Shown piece by piece: positions 46,784 through 59,527 of a DNA stretch of 64,000 bases. Below the pieces are notes generated by a model. It had not been told where the DNA came from and ran no database searches. It saw nothing but the letters and a program-made list of their open reading frames with translations. Location of the stretch: NCBI GenBank assembly GCA_030248295.1, contig JASANH010000220.1, positions 124,001-188,000 on the forward strand. Direction: 5' to 3'. How positions within the stretch are numbered: the first letter of the stretch is position 1; each line of letters begins with the position of its first letter. The position numbers were made by a program, and so were the translations under genes. The stretch is from Mesodorylaimus sp. YZB2_4. Its lineage: Eukaryota; Nematoda; Enoplea; Dorylaimida; Dorylaimidae.

Positions 46784-49535
46784 TCAAACCCAAACTACCT
46801 CCTCATTCGCATCCTCATAGTGTTTCATGGCTTTTTCAATGCCGGCTTGCCTTATAGTTGGTGCAGTCGAGATAAGCATTCCTAACAAAAACGGTGCCAG
46901 TGGTTCGGATTCAGTGCAAGAAGCAGTCGATTTTCTGATCTTGTCACTTTGACTACTGCGACTTGATGTCACTGTTGCTGGATCGGGAGCAGATGCAGAA
47001 ACGGTCGACGAGCATCGCCTTCGTTTGCAACTCGAAGGTAAACGTTCTCGCCACGATGATATGTAAAAATGGCTGTGCGACGTACCCGACTTCCGACTTT
47101 GCGGCAATGAACTTGATGGTGACAGAAAGGAGGCGTCCAGGGTGTTGCCATTTGCCACAGTGTCGTTGTCCTGCTTGTAATCTATTCTCATGTCACTCGT
47201 TCCGTTAGTTATCCTCGTCTTTTCCAAGCCACTGTCCTCATCATCGTCATATTCTGTACTGGTGATGATCACCTTGCGTTGACTGCTCGTCGAAACCTTA
47301 TCCATCACTACATTGCCATTGCCCATCGTGGGTTGAAGCGAAGCCAGTATGCCCTTGACATTGACCAGACTAGGTGCCTTGTCTTCGGTCCTCTTCCTTT
47401 TACGAGTATTGCCAGTATTGTGCAATTGCGCCGCACTACTCTGCCGTATCAAACCCACGTACCGAACGAACATTGACGGCCTTCGATGGAAATTCGAATT
47501 CAGCATTAAACCTTCGGCCGTAAATTTATCTCCCACTGGCATCATGAAAGTAAACTTTTTACAGCCCCACACTGAAACGAGTTCTCTTCGAAAATCTTGA
47601 CCAAACACGCAATATATGACGAAATTAATTGATGAATTGACAATTGCCAAAAAGTTGACGGCCTCTCGAGCAAAAGCATAGAATCCTGGGCACCAGTCCA
47701 GCAAACCCTTCTGAGTGTACAAGCTTTCAAGTAGAGTCACTACGAATCCCAAGGCGTTACATAAAAGAAATACCACTACGATAACGATCAATACTCGCGT
47801 GGCGTCTCGAGATTTCTCCTAAAAAACAGTAAAAGTAAACTTGTCGACATTTTCTGAAGAAGACAGATTTGCAACTTGGGCAGAAGTATGCTTGGTATTC
47901 GCGTATATGCGTGGTGCATGAAGCGTGATAGGCCGAAACTAAATCAGATAAAAAAGACATCAGGTCAATTGTCCAATTTTCGTGAGACACCTGAACATAC
48001 TGTAGATACCGGACGAAGGAGGGGACGTATCAAGTCTTTGACCCCGAGGGGTCGAAGAAATAAAGTCAATATTAAAGTCCGCTTCCGCGACTAGTTTCAT
48101 GCTAGCGGTTCCTGCACGGATGCACATGGAAAGGCAGATGGCCTGTAGGTGCTCTTGCCTGAAACAGGCTGATTAGACCGGATGCCCTACAATCAGCACA
48201 TGACAGATGTGTGCGGCTGCTAGGACGTCGACTAGTAGCATGGTTCCTATTCACTCTTGCAGCGTTCTTCATGCCTGATGTGAAATATGAGAGGGCGGAA
48301 GTGGACCTTTCACGGTCTAAATGGGTAAGCTTAGAAGTTAGCAGATTTGCACAAGGTGATTGAGCATCTAAAGCTTATCTTCTTGGAGCAGTCGCAAGAA
48401 AAGTGCTTGGTCCTGCTGCTTTTTCTTTTTGGTAAACAGAGCGATGGGCAAGGAGCGGGACATTGGGGAAATGGAGTAAATCTTGAACCGGATCAGGCAC
48501 GCTTAGCAAAGCGGCCTATGCGGAAGCGAATTTGTTTTTAGAGCGGTCTCTTGCACGTCCTGAGAAAATTGACGAATGCCAAGACGGCTAGTGCATAATA
48601 CAAAAAAAAGAAAGGCTATCATATTTTGAGAAGATGAGGCAACAGTGCTTTCAATACCAAGTTTACCATAAAATCTGAACTCTGTTCTACAAAAGCACCG
48701 CTGAAGTGTAATGCATGCCTCGTACCTTTAACTGATCCCGTTTTCGTCCTCTTTGAATCCAACTTAGCTTCTTTAGAGACCTGCGCACTCTGCACACAAT
48801 TGCCGTATTGACCGCGAATAGGACTATGAAAGGGATGAAGACCATGACGAATTGAGTAAGCCATAAACTGTGCACGGTCGTGTACAGTTCATTGTTGAGC
48901 AAGGCAGACGGCACTAAATGCTGTGCATCGAATCCAGTACAGTTGGCGACGTAGATAACTTCCACTTCAAAGTATTTGGTTGAATTGAACAAGATTGCGA
49001 ATGCCACCACGATCACGATAGTCAAAGAGGCTCGATCGTGAGTGCACATCACTTTGGCCTTTTTCGGATATAGGACGGCCAACAAACGCTCAAATGTTAC
49101 AGCCACCGTGATGTAAACAGAGCCAGTTTGAGCGACGTGACTCAAGGCGAAACCGTATCGAACGTACTGTAGCCATACTGTGTACAGAGTTAGGCTATCC
49201 GTGTACTCGTAGATGTACTCGACAGAGTAGAGGACAATGGCTGATATCAACAGAAGAGTGTCGAATATAGCCAGGAAGGTCAGGTAGAGATTATTGGGCG
49301 TTCTCATGGCTGGTCGGGTGAGGACGAGGGTTGTGGTTATGTTGCCTATTATGCCCAACGTGGCGATGGTCGTGCCAATGATGGACATAAGGATCAATTT
49401 GGCAGTCAACCAATTGTGCTTGTCGTATCGGCACGGGCTAACCAGGTCATCCTCCGAGGACTGGTTAAAATCCAAAAATCCCCCGTTCTCATCCGATGTT
49501 AGATTATAGACACCCGGTGGCAGAAGGTCTTCCAT
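46784..49535 (-). CDS. Class A neuropeptide-type GPCR (FMRFamide-receptor-like), paralog A
   Basis: Two exons, 49535-48726 and 47818-46784, join in frame at QLK/EKSRDATR for 614 residues. Exon 1 encodes TM1-TM5: GIIGNITTTLVL (TM1), LYLTFLAIFD (TM2), AVTFERLLAVLYP (ER-L variant of DRY after TM3), and a NCTGF-bearing second extracellular loop. Exon 2 holds TM6 (RVLIVIVVVFLLCNALGF), TM7 (NSSINFVIYCVFG, an NxxxxYxxF-type end) and helix 8 (QDFRREL). The tail is very long, about 240 residues, rich in Ser, basic and acidic clusters. It is 5.4 kb from, and head to head with, its paralog at 54.9-57.4 kb. Confidence 0.88.
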
Positions 49536-52500
49536 GGCCGATTATTGCCAGTAATAGGCTGGCGCAAGAGAAGACGTACCATGGACGAGTAAGCGGGGGA
49601 GATGGGCCGCTTACCACGTGCCCGTTCCTCGGGCCGCAACCAATGCGCTGAGGGGCCAAAGATAAATGGAAGAGTATATAACTGCGCAATGGAATAAGAC
49701 GTATCCGAACTAGGCGGCTGGGCTCCTTTTCGGGGATTTGAACGCAAGCATTGAGAATGCTTAACTTGGTGACAGTATACCCTGTGGTGCGAAGGCGAGC
49801 GAAAGCATTGACGTCCAACACGAAAGCTCCTACTCGTCTTTATCGCAATTCAATCAGGTGTCGCCCGGCCAGTACGCAATTAGGACTGTTGTCTTGGCGA
49901 TTGAACAAAAGAATTCGTGTCACTCACTCCTCAGTCGACCCGACGTCACATCGCACGTTTATAGACCGTTTAACTTGTCGTTCTCGTGGTCTGCTGTGCG
50001 AATCGGTCAGAATTCTTCCCTCGTTGCGCAGAGTATTTAGCTAAGACGGTAAAATAATAGCGATTAGCTCTCGAGGGCTTCCCAGCTCCCAATCCCAGCT
50101 AAGAACGCTACAAGCCCTCCAGAGCACCCCTAACACGCGCTAATCATAGAAATCGGGTGGCGAAGAAAATAAGCTTCGTGCGCGGCTCACACCCCCTCAT
50201 TAGCTCCTCTGATGGTCTATTTCATCGTTTTATGGCGAAGCTAATTCAGATGACGTCATGGGTGCCTGATGTCACGAGTAGCAGCAGGTACAAATAGTCG
50301 ATTAGCTCACAGGCAGATGTTCTTAGCAAACAGATAAACGATATAGCAGCCAGTCTGCCCGACCACCGAGCAAGATAGACGATATCCGTTTTTGGATATC
50401 AACAAAATGTCAAAATTGAAGAACAATTGGAGTCGGTCTAGGCGACACATTCAAGCAGTCTTGCCAGAAAGGCAGTTAGGCTACGAGGCACCCGCGCTAT
50501 ACCACATTGCTGAAATTGATCGGCTAATGCTCAACGGGGTCATCGCGGCCTCGATGACGAACCAGCTATTCGCTGCTCAAACGGCGCCAACTCGCAAACC
50601 AAACTAAGCTACGCATGGGCGCCGATCGTGGCAAAGAAAATTAAAGAGTCTAGGCATGGTTCTTTGTCCGTGAGGGAATAGTATGACCACCAGAGGAGGC
50701 GAGAAAACGTCCCACTGCCACACAGAAAGGAATGAAATTTTTCTTCGCCCTTACTCGTTTGACTAAAATATATTAACCGATCGGGAAGTAACGTCAACGA
50801 CGTCAATTTTTTGGACACTGAAAATGAAGACATTGGGCAGGCATACAAATGAAGCTTCCCTTCCGGACCGTTGACGCTTTGGGAAAACGGATTATGCTGC
50901 ATTTTCCACTCATTCGTTCAAATCTTCTTAACCCGAACCCTGCTAGTCTAACTCATTCCTCGCTCTAATCTCGGCTCAGGACGTCCATTGACATCGGAGC
51001 CAAGAAAAATAAACACAAGTCGTAAATCATTATTTTCTTAAAGATTCTCTTGATCTTGTAGTCGAAGAAGAAGAGAACCTCAACTCAACAGAAATAAGTT
51101 ATCAGATTAAGTGGGCCTGGTGCGAGTTAGAAACTTATCAGCCTGAAGCCAAAGCTAGTCATTGTCCGCCCAGCTCAGAAGCCACGTCACAGAAACAGCT
51201 CAAACCAATTCCCACATTGGGACCCTTCCATATCCAACTTCCTCACGAAACGGCCATGGAAGCGCCAGATCCATTTGGGATCGGTTCTTTACATTCCCCT
51301 CAACCTAATTGCATTTTCACTCACCTCTTCATTCAAGGCCAGCTGCTTTTAGACAAGCCCTCAAAAAAACCACCAGTCAGCTGGCCATTTTCTCCTGACT
51401 TTGAATAAGACAGTGCTTGGCTTGAGTCCCAGAGTTTATGAAAGAGCTGCCACACAGCGGAACACACAATTCATATCCTAATGCACTGTTTCTTCAATGA
51501 CGCAAATGAAGACCAAAGATAGCAACCACAGCTCGCATCAAAGAGCACGGGAAACGTATGCACGTTTGGAAGGAAGGCAAAGAGCAAGCTTGCATTTTTA
51601 ATTCACGGCCAAATGAGCCCAGTGAGGGGGAGGGAGCTTAACATTTTTATGTCTATTTCTTTCAATGGCAGTTCATATAACCTGTTTTCTTTGAGAATAT
51701 ACACGCCCTCCACTTTACCGCATAGGCCGCGTGTACATTCCCAAAGAAAACAGATAGTACTGGTGGCATTGATAAGCACTTACGTGTTCTAGGCTGACTG
51801 AGGGTTCTAGTGCATCTGCTTTGACGCACTGCTTGGGCTCTAGCTGGCAAGGCTGGTCATGACTAGGAGTTGTGGATTGATCGTAATTGATTGATCCGTA
51901 TAGGTTACGATTCGAATCCCAAAACCTGTTAGAGCTATAGAAAACAAATATGAAAGGTCCCCCAAAGGGATTTGCAGAAAGTTGTGCGCAAGCATTATGG
52001 TTACTCCAATGCCCAATTGTTACTGTGGGCAGTTATTCACCAGAAATAGTGGTGCAGGTTAGCCAGGACTATTATTGGGTTCGATCGGACAAGTCTTCAG
52101 CCACCCACAGAGGTCACATGACTAGGCCGCTTTGACTCATATAAACTTCAAACGAACATGCGATCACATTTCGAGAGGGATTTAATGCTAAACGAAGGCG
52201 TGTGAATAAAATGTCTCTTGAGTTAACTCAAAGCGAAAAAGAAGAAATAAAACTATTGGATCATGGAGTCCACTAAGTGGAAGGTGAGGAGAATAAAAAC
52301 AGATTCTTTGGTAACCCGAAAAATTTGCATCGCCATTGTCTCTTCGAGCGCGCTGCGTATGATGATGTACTGCTATCAATCGTATTTTAGGGCGTACCAT
52401 GCCGCAGATATTGCTAGTTGCTAGTGAGTGCGTCTAAAGTAATGAACATGAACAAAGAGAGGGCGACCACGCGTCAAGAACATTCAAATTATTCAGGCAT

Positions 52501-52540
52501 ACTAGTCGAACAATTAGCACGCGAACAATGATGCTGGCAA
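49536..52540. other. Intergenic between the GPCR paralogs, part 1
   Basis: It probably includes the promoter of paralog A; a TATATAAC-like site sits near 49.67 kb on the plus strand (orientation uncertain). Open frames, including one of 71 codons at 50392-50607, have no recognisable domain. Confidence 0.35.
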
Positions 52541-52544
52541 ATAT

Positions 52545-52745
52545 GTAATTCTGCACAGAGCCGGCAGCTGGGTGCGCACCAGTCAGGGTGATGTTTCAGC
52601 CATGTAATAGGTCGGCAGACTTGATTAACTGCCGAGGGGTTTTGGCGTGATAAAAAGCTCCACTGGTTACTCCTCCAGTGATACCCATACAGATCCAGTC
52701 GTATCGCACTTGCCGTGGTAGTTGGCCGCCTCATCTTGTCATATC
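52545..52745 (+). repeat. Dispersed repeat F, copy 2
   Basis: It matches 42.59-42.79 kb through CAGTCAGGGTGATGTTTCAG, CATGTAATAGGTCGGCAGAC and AAAAGCTCC. Boundaries are approximate. Confidence 0.55.
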
Positions 52746-54928
52746 ATGACGGCTGGCAGACTATAGGCAAAACGGGTTGAAAGTCTCGTGGGGAACTGCG
52801 GCGTTACGGGCCCCGCAAAAAAACTTTTTATACGAAGTGTTTAGTTGGGTACGAACGCAGTGGAGAGATTGTCTCATCGTGTAACCAAGCCAGCCAGGAG
52901 TAGGAGAGTCTTCGTACTTATCTTGGGCAACATTTCACATGAGCCCGATATCCCTAGACAAGTGATCGGTTCAAATAGGACTATTCTTCTATTCTACTGG
53001 ACTTTTCACGGCTTTCATTTGCGACCCGTAAGAGCTAGACTCCATCTCACGATCAGCTTGAAAATGCAATGTTAAGACTAGCATAAAGGGTGGGAACACA
53101 AAGAGTAAAAATGCGCGATATCGTGGCATTTTCTCAGCATTCTGAACACCATAAAAGTCCACTTTCCCAGATTCCCTATTGCGAATAGGCGACATAGAAA
53201 TGCACAGGGCATTCTATTTCGTGGGATAGCACATTACGAAATAATCGATGCTTTGGGGTATGTTGTACACTGATGCGACTTGGTTTCGCATGAATTTGTT
53301 TCACATCGTGCTCGTGAGACCTTTGACGCTTGCTCGTACCCGTTACATCAAATCCCCTACTTTGATCAGTCTTTGGCACACGGGATTTCTATGTTGACGA
53401 GACTTGTGCCCGGTAACAAGCCCGTTATTTGGAGGCGTGAACTGACAGTCGCCATTTGCTTTTGTTTTGTCACTTCCTTACTTCGCTCTTTCGAATCCAC
53501 TATCTTTGCTATCTCTGTGGCGACTCAGGATATCAAGCTTGAAGCCAGTTACTTCTGGTCGTTCCTTGGATGAGTCACTGTTGTCCTTTTGTTCTGGTCG
53601 TGGCCAAAAGATATTCACAGCAGGAAACACCGAAACTCACTTCTATTTTATTGTCTGGGAGAGTCAAGTGACTAAAAGACTTAAAATCGTAATCACCAGA
53701 GGCTCTTTTCAATGTTTCGTCTCATAATTAATCTTCCACCCAGCCATACTTGGACTACTTGGACTCCCGTTATTTGTTTACTACGGGCCAGAGAATCGAG
53801 CAGTCCCAGCCAAATAGGGACCTGGCAGTGAATCGCAAATGAAGGCGAGGAAAGGAACCAAAACTGGGCCTTTTTATGCGTAATTTGTTCTCATCATCAG
53901 TGCAATAAAACTCGAATAAAAACCAGTTTCTTGACGAGCCGCGCAGGACTCGAGAAATTCGGAGGGGCCAAAATCGATGGCCCTTTAAGCTTATTGTTTT
54001 GGCCGTGAAGCACGTGTTGATGGGCCGTTTTATATCAGTGTGGAGCAGGAGGAGCACTAAAGCTCGATTCCGGCCATCTGATACACTCTTTTCCTGACCA
54101 AGTCTGGGTGGTCTCCATTCACTAAAGTGAATTGGCGGGGCCGAGTCGAGTGGGCACATTTTCACGCCCTCTTTAGAAACTGCCTTTCGGAAGCAGCTAG
54201 CCCCGAAAGGCTTTAGAGTACGAGTTTAGTTGGGCTCTTATCGTTAGTCTAGCATGTATCGAATTCTACATCCGTTATTCTGTCCACTTTTACTGAACTT
54301 GGGCCTTGTCTACATCCGTCTCTGTTTTCTCTTCGTTCTTTGCACCCTGAAACGCACCTATTGCCTCTGATGGGTAGCGACTCTTGAGATCCTGGGTAGC
54401 TATTGTCCTGAACCAGTCTGGGCTCTGGCTCGCTTTGCTCAAATAACAGCGAGATTGTCATCGCTAATTTTGTTGACCATTCCTTGGCTTCAAATAGATC
54501 ACTCCCAAATGCACCTCTGTGACTCTGCCCCAGTGTATTCCATATTTTGACCCACCTACGGTTACTCCGTGACTTCTTTTTTTGAAATTGACAGAAAATG
54601 ACGAGGGGGAGATTCAACATAATCGATTTTTATGCTCTTGATTTTTGAGATAGATAATGCAAAACCACGCGAGATACACCAAAAGGAATCGGTCACTCGA
54701 GTCAGGTTGGCATTGGCACGAGATAGTGATGGGTCTGTTTCTTTGTCCTGTCCTTGCCCAAGTCACGCAGCAGTACTCCCTTATTTAAAGGATCCTTTTG
54801 TGGCCATGTTCTGGCTGTTTAGCATTGGTCCATATCAATCAGCTGGATCGAATGCTTTGTGTAAAGCGGGCATGTGCATGGAATTGGTGCTTCGAACAGA
54901 ATGAAACTGATTCGTCAATAAATTTGAA
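52746..54928. other. Intergenic between the GPCR paralogs, part 2
   Basis: No supported coding sequence or repeat. It probably holds the promoter of paralog B. Confidence 0.35.
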
Positions 54929-57371
54929 ATGGATTTAATGAACATATCTGAATTGCTGCTTGGCCAGGCAGACTATGGTCATGGTCAAGAAGACCGGTCT
55001 TGCTACTTTCCCAAACACGAATATCTTTTGATTAAATTTATCTTCATATCAGTTATTGGTAAGTTGGACTGTGATAACGACTCATGGCTGACTGATTTTC
55101 AGGTGCAATGTATGCTAGGCTAGCAATACTGTGTACTACATACTAGGGGTTCTTGCATTACAGGCACGGCCGTTGCAACGTTTGGCATTTGCGGTAATCT
55201 TTCCATAGTTCTGGTTCTAATGCAACCAGCAATGCGCACAGCCAATAACCTATTTCTGACCGTGCTAGCCATATTCGATTCATTAGTAATCGTCTCAGGG
55301 ATAATGCTCTATTCCATGGAGTATGTGAACGAGTATTTCGAGCTGGATGACCTGTACGTTGTATGGATTCAGTTTGTGCCATATTGTTATTCGCTGAGTC
55401 ATTTTGCTCAGACTGGCTCCGTCTACATTACGGTACTGCCTCTTTAAACTTTACGTCGGTTGGGTTCCACTTTGTGGAGTTACCTCTGCTACTGTACACC
55501 ACTGGTGCACTTATGTGCAGGGGGTCTCTCATGCTCGTATGGTTAAAAGCCTAACGTTAGACATCTGATATTCTCACGGTCATGCAAAAGTGCCCCACTC
55601 ATTTGACGTAGCAGAGCAGTCCTAGACTCAGGCCATTAAGTGCATATCCGTTCCAGGTAAGCGTCACATTCGAACGTTACTTGGCGGTCGTGCATCCAAA
55701 AGTGGCCGAGATGCAATGCACGCGGCACAAGGCCATTACTGTCATTGCGGGAGTCACCATTTTTGCAGCTTTATTTAACTGCACAAAAATATTTGAGATC
55801 CACGTAGCTCATCACAGTAACTGCACTGGATTCGCGAGCCGGGAGCTGGTAGCTTCGGATTTACTGACTAATCACTTATACACCACCGTGTACAGTTTGT
55901 GGCTAACACAGTTCACTATGGTTTTCCTCCCTTTCGGCATTTTGCTCACTCTCAATACGGCTATCGCATGGAGCTTCAAACGATCGCTCAGACAGTTAGA
56001 CTATGTCGGAATGCCCTTGGACAGAAGCCAACTCAAGGTCAGTGATGCGTGGATTGTCTGGAAGGTTCATCAGAAGGAGGCTAGCGGACAGCCACGAGCA
56101 TTGCGAGTGCATAATGGTTTTATCTGAGGTCTTGCGCGGCTGTTGCACCTGCTCCTGAAGATTCCCCTCATGCACTGGCCTGTATCTAAAAAGCTAATAA
56201 AAGCTGTACCTTCGATTGCTACGCAAACCTGAGAGCCTCAACAGGAACAAGCGCTGAGATCGGGCCACCGCCTACATGAGTTTCTGCTTGAGCTGCTCTG
56301 CGTTGCACTGTTTTAGCTTATGGCAAGCACGAAAAAAAGCGGAACTCAAAGGCAGGCTGCACTCACCCACCCGAGAGGAATCGTAGAGCAGTGCGTTTGT
56401 TGATGTACTTAATAGTAGATAATGCGTTTGGCACAAATTCACCAGCCTGAGGACTATCGGAGCCTACTTCTGAGCGCGTCATGCATGAAACAATGCAATA
56501 AAATAGTCCGACACCTATATAGATGACATTTGACCATTAACCCTTGCCAAACCACCCCTAATAAATAATCCTAAACCTTTTGCTTCCCTGAATCAATGTT
56601 GCGCGATCGTGCCGTGCGATGTTCTTACATTGTTGGCTCTTACGCCTTGTTTACAGGAGCAATCCAAGGACGCTACGCGGGTACTTGTCACAATCGTTCT
56701 AGTTTTCCTTATCTGCAATTGTTGGGGTTTCGTGACGACCCTCTTGGAAAGTATTTACGGTAACAGAGCATTGATCGAATGGGCACCTGATTTCTACACG
56801 TAAGCATGCCCTTTAATTCCTTCTCACAGAATCACCTGAATAAGGAGTTTTTATCATTTTTTTCAGGTTCTCTCGCGAGGCCATAAATTTTCTGGCCATC
56901 GTTAACTCATCCATTAATTTTCTTATTTGCTGGATCTTCGGTGAGGATTTTCGCATTGAACTTTTGAGACTGTGTTGTTGCCATCGACGTCGTCGCATCC
57001 GTCGACGTAAGGCATTTAGCGATCGGCCAAGTTCGCCTGTCATAGCTCGCGTGCCAAGACCATCTATGGGCAGTTCAATACCCGGATTACGTCTGGTCGA
57101 TCGAGTGGTCGAGTGGTCGACGAATGATCAGTGTTCAATCGATGACGAGCTAGCTATCGAGCCATCCGTACCCTACTCGACTTTGATCGAGGCTGCCAAG
57201 ATCATTGCTAACCAATCGGGTGCTTATCCATTTGATAACTTCAAAACAGCGCACACGCCAGGCCCGAACGAACACACGAATGGTCGAGTTGGAATTGATA
57301 ATTGTGACTACTTCAAAGTCTATTCCGATAATCCTTCTGCACTGAAACTGGATGTGGAGACAACAATATGA
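54929..57371 (+). CDS. Class A neuropeptide-type GPCR (FMRFamide-receptor-like), paralog B
   Basis: Five exons: 54929-55058, 55164-55432, 55657-56037, 56657-56799 and 56867-57371, in frame for 475 residues. It mirrors paralog [16 protein letters not shown] (TM1), [14 protein letters not shown] (TM2), [13 protein letters not shown] (after TM3), NCTGF in loop 2, [17 protein letters not shown] (TM5), [19 protein letters not shown] (TM6), [20 protein letters not shown] (TM7/helix 8). The junction at [12 protein letters not shown] lies exactly where paralog A has its only intron; the other three introns are absent from paralog A. The tail is shorter, starts with an Arg/Cys cluster and may be palmitoylated there. 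Confidence 0.88.
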
Positions 57372-57797
57372 ACTCGTACTGAGCAGAGAGTATTAACAAC
57401 AACCGAGTGCACAGACCTTACATTCCCCGCTGAGAGTATTTTCTGGTCGTGCGTGCGATCAAGGCAACAAGTCCAACAAGGGATGAGATGCTTTGTGATC
57501 CTCTGTCGTGCCATGATTGACGTGCGTAATTATGATTGCATGTTTGTGCCACTCTCTACTAAGGCTAAGTTTGGAATCAAGTTTATTTTCTGTCACATAT
57601 CCACATGCACACCATTATCAGTACCTCTGTACCTAAATACAGCATTGGCTGAGATTCAAGAAGAATCTTTTCCGAAATATGCCCTATATGCGTGCGACGG
57701 GAAGGACAGCTTTCTTCTGGCCAGAAAATGAGGCATTTAGGATGAAACGTTCGTATCTGGCTGTTGCTCCAACAAATGCTGGCCCACAAATTATCCT

Positions 57798-58094
57798 TTA
57801 TGTATTCCATCGGTCTCGATAATAGGATTCATCCGGTACGGATCTGCCAGCTTGCTCAAGCAGAGCTCTATTCTCTTGTATGGTCCGAGCCATAGCTAGC
57901 CTTTTTTTCGATTCGTTTACCAAACGATTCAAGATTCCCAAAGAATGAAAAAGTGTGATCCCTTTGTGACGATGCACAGCCGATCGCAAATGCGTTTGAC
58001 CTGAACTCGCTTGGTCCACTTCGAAAAGGGCCATTGCCTTGGTTTGGAGACACAGCATGACGACTGTGAAAAGAGCTAAAACCTTCACCGCCAT
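57798..58094 (-). CDS. CRF/DH44-like neuropeptide precursor
   Basis: One exon of 98 codons. A signal peptide (MAVKVLALFTVVMLCLQTKA) is followed by a short spacer, then a basic site (HRHK, residues 41-44). Next comes a helical 38-residue stretch ending TIQENRALLEQAGR, where GR (83-84) would give C-terminal amidation. The stretch follows the corticotropin-releasing-factor/diuretic-hormone-44 pattern: SLGILNRL near the start, a KKR cluster in the middle, and I-Q-x-N-R-x-x-L-x-x-x-G at the end. A 14-residue C-terminal remnant follows. DH44 peptides are secreted by neurons and act on class B GPCRs to control fluid balance and feeding. The match is by pattern, not search; the N-terminal cleavage site is uncertain. 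It converges on GPCR paralog B. Confidence 0.55.
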   Translation of the reverse strand: MAVKVLALFTVVMLCLQTKAMALFEVDQASSGQTHLRSAVHRHKGITLFHSLGILNRLVNESKKRLAMARTIQENRALLEQAGRSVPDESYYRDRWNT

Positions 58095-59520
58095 CGCTTG
58101 CGCCTGAAAGTGAAAATACGTTCTGAAATAGCCTGCAGTCTGGTTTGTGATCTCTTCAGAAAAACCAGCCTCCGCACGTGACCTTTCCCAACCTCTCAGA
58201 GAGTGACACTGTCGAGGAAGGTCATTAGCTCATTCCGAAGAGTGTATGTGTGCTCAGGCGGGAGGGTGGGGAGGGGAGTCAGACAAGAAATTAATTTGCT
58301 GATAAGAGCTTCCCTTCAAGCATATAAACGGAATGCCGGCCTATTGTTTGCGTATGACGTATTTGAATGGCCTCTTTTCATGGGACAAAGATTACTGCGT
58401 GGGCTAACCTGGGACCAAATTACTCTTCATCCTGCGCATCTTGATTATGGCAATGTGTTTTCCTTTTTCAATTGTTCAATTTATCAAACTGGTGCACATT
58501 GTATCCAAGGGGGCGCGTGGGACCAAAGCAATAAAAACAGGAAAGCTCACGGTCAGCGGCACGAGTAGGGATGATCATGAAGCCGAGTGCTGACATCAGC
58601 CTTCAAGTAACCTCGCATTTATAAGCTATTGCGTAAATTATTCAGCCACGTACACTAGACATTATCAATTCCCTTATGACTCCATGTTTACGCCGCGATT
58701 ACCCATTCTTACGTGAGCATCTGGGTTAATCAACCCATCAACAACTGAGGCTCAGAATATCCTTACGAATGCTTCGTTTTACAGCGCTCAGTGCAATAAA
58801 ACAACGAACCGTAGGCAAACCGATCTGCAGCAGCGAGTAGGAGTCTAGTGGGTGGCATAGGTACAGTACATAGCAAAAGCAAAGGCAGAGAAAGAGGCAG
58901 AATAAACCACCGTGAAAGCTGGTTGGTCAATCTTTTTTTCATACTGTGCAGTAGTTACCATCAACCTCGATTTAGTGCAGGTGCCCCTACGCTCATGATT
59001 CTTGGCGACTATGGCTCTGACAATATATTTGTTGTACGCGTTACATTACTACAGATGTGATAATCGAGACCAATTACCTTTTGTGACTTCATGCAGAGCT
59101 GCTGCTGCCAAGGATATGAAGAATGTTGCAGCTATATCATGCTTTCAGACAGGAGTCAAGGGTTCAGGAGGGGATTAGGGCACGAGGGAAGGAAGGTGAC
59201 CGCTTCTTTGCTAGGGTTACAAGGACTCGTTTTTGCACCATGACTCCCTAGCAAACACGACAGAAAAACAGCGAAAAACAAACACGTGCCACTCGTAGAA
59301 ATCAGCATATCGAAGAAAGACTATTCGATTTCTGCGAATCTTATTTTCTGCTTCTGGCATTATCGCTTCTTGAACTCGAATCACTGAAATCGCTAATTCT
59401 GATAAAAGATGGCCTCGTACGATTAGAATAGAAAATAAGGGGGGGGGGGCAAAAGAAGGGCCTACAAGGCGATGAATGAGGGGTGGATGACTTGGTGAAA
59501 TGTGCTTACATGAAACGTGC
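58095..59520. other. Intergenic, no features seen
   Basis: Upstream of the peptide precursor. Contains a short poly-G run near 59440. No recognised gene. Confidence 0.35.
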
Positions 59521-59527
59521 CAACGGC

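Noticed and set aside
50392-50607. 71-codon open frame
   Set aside because: No domain, no splice partners and isolated in an intergenic region.
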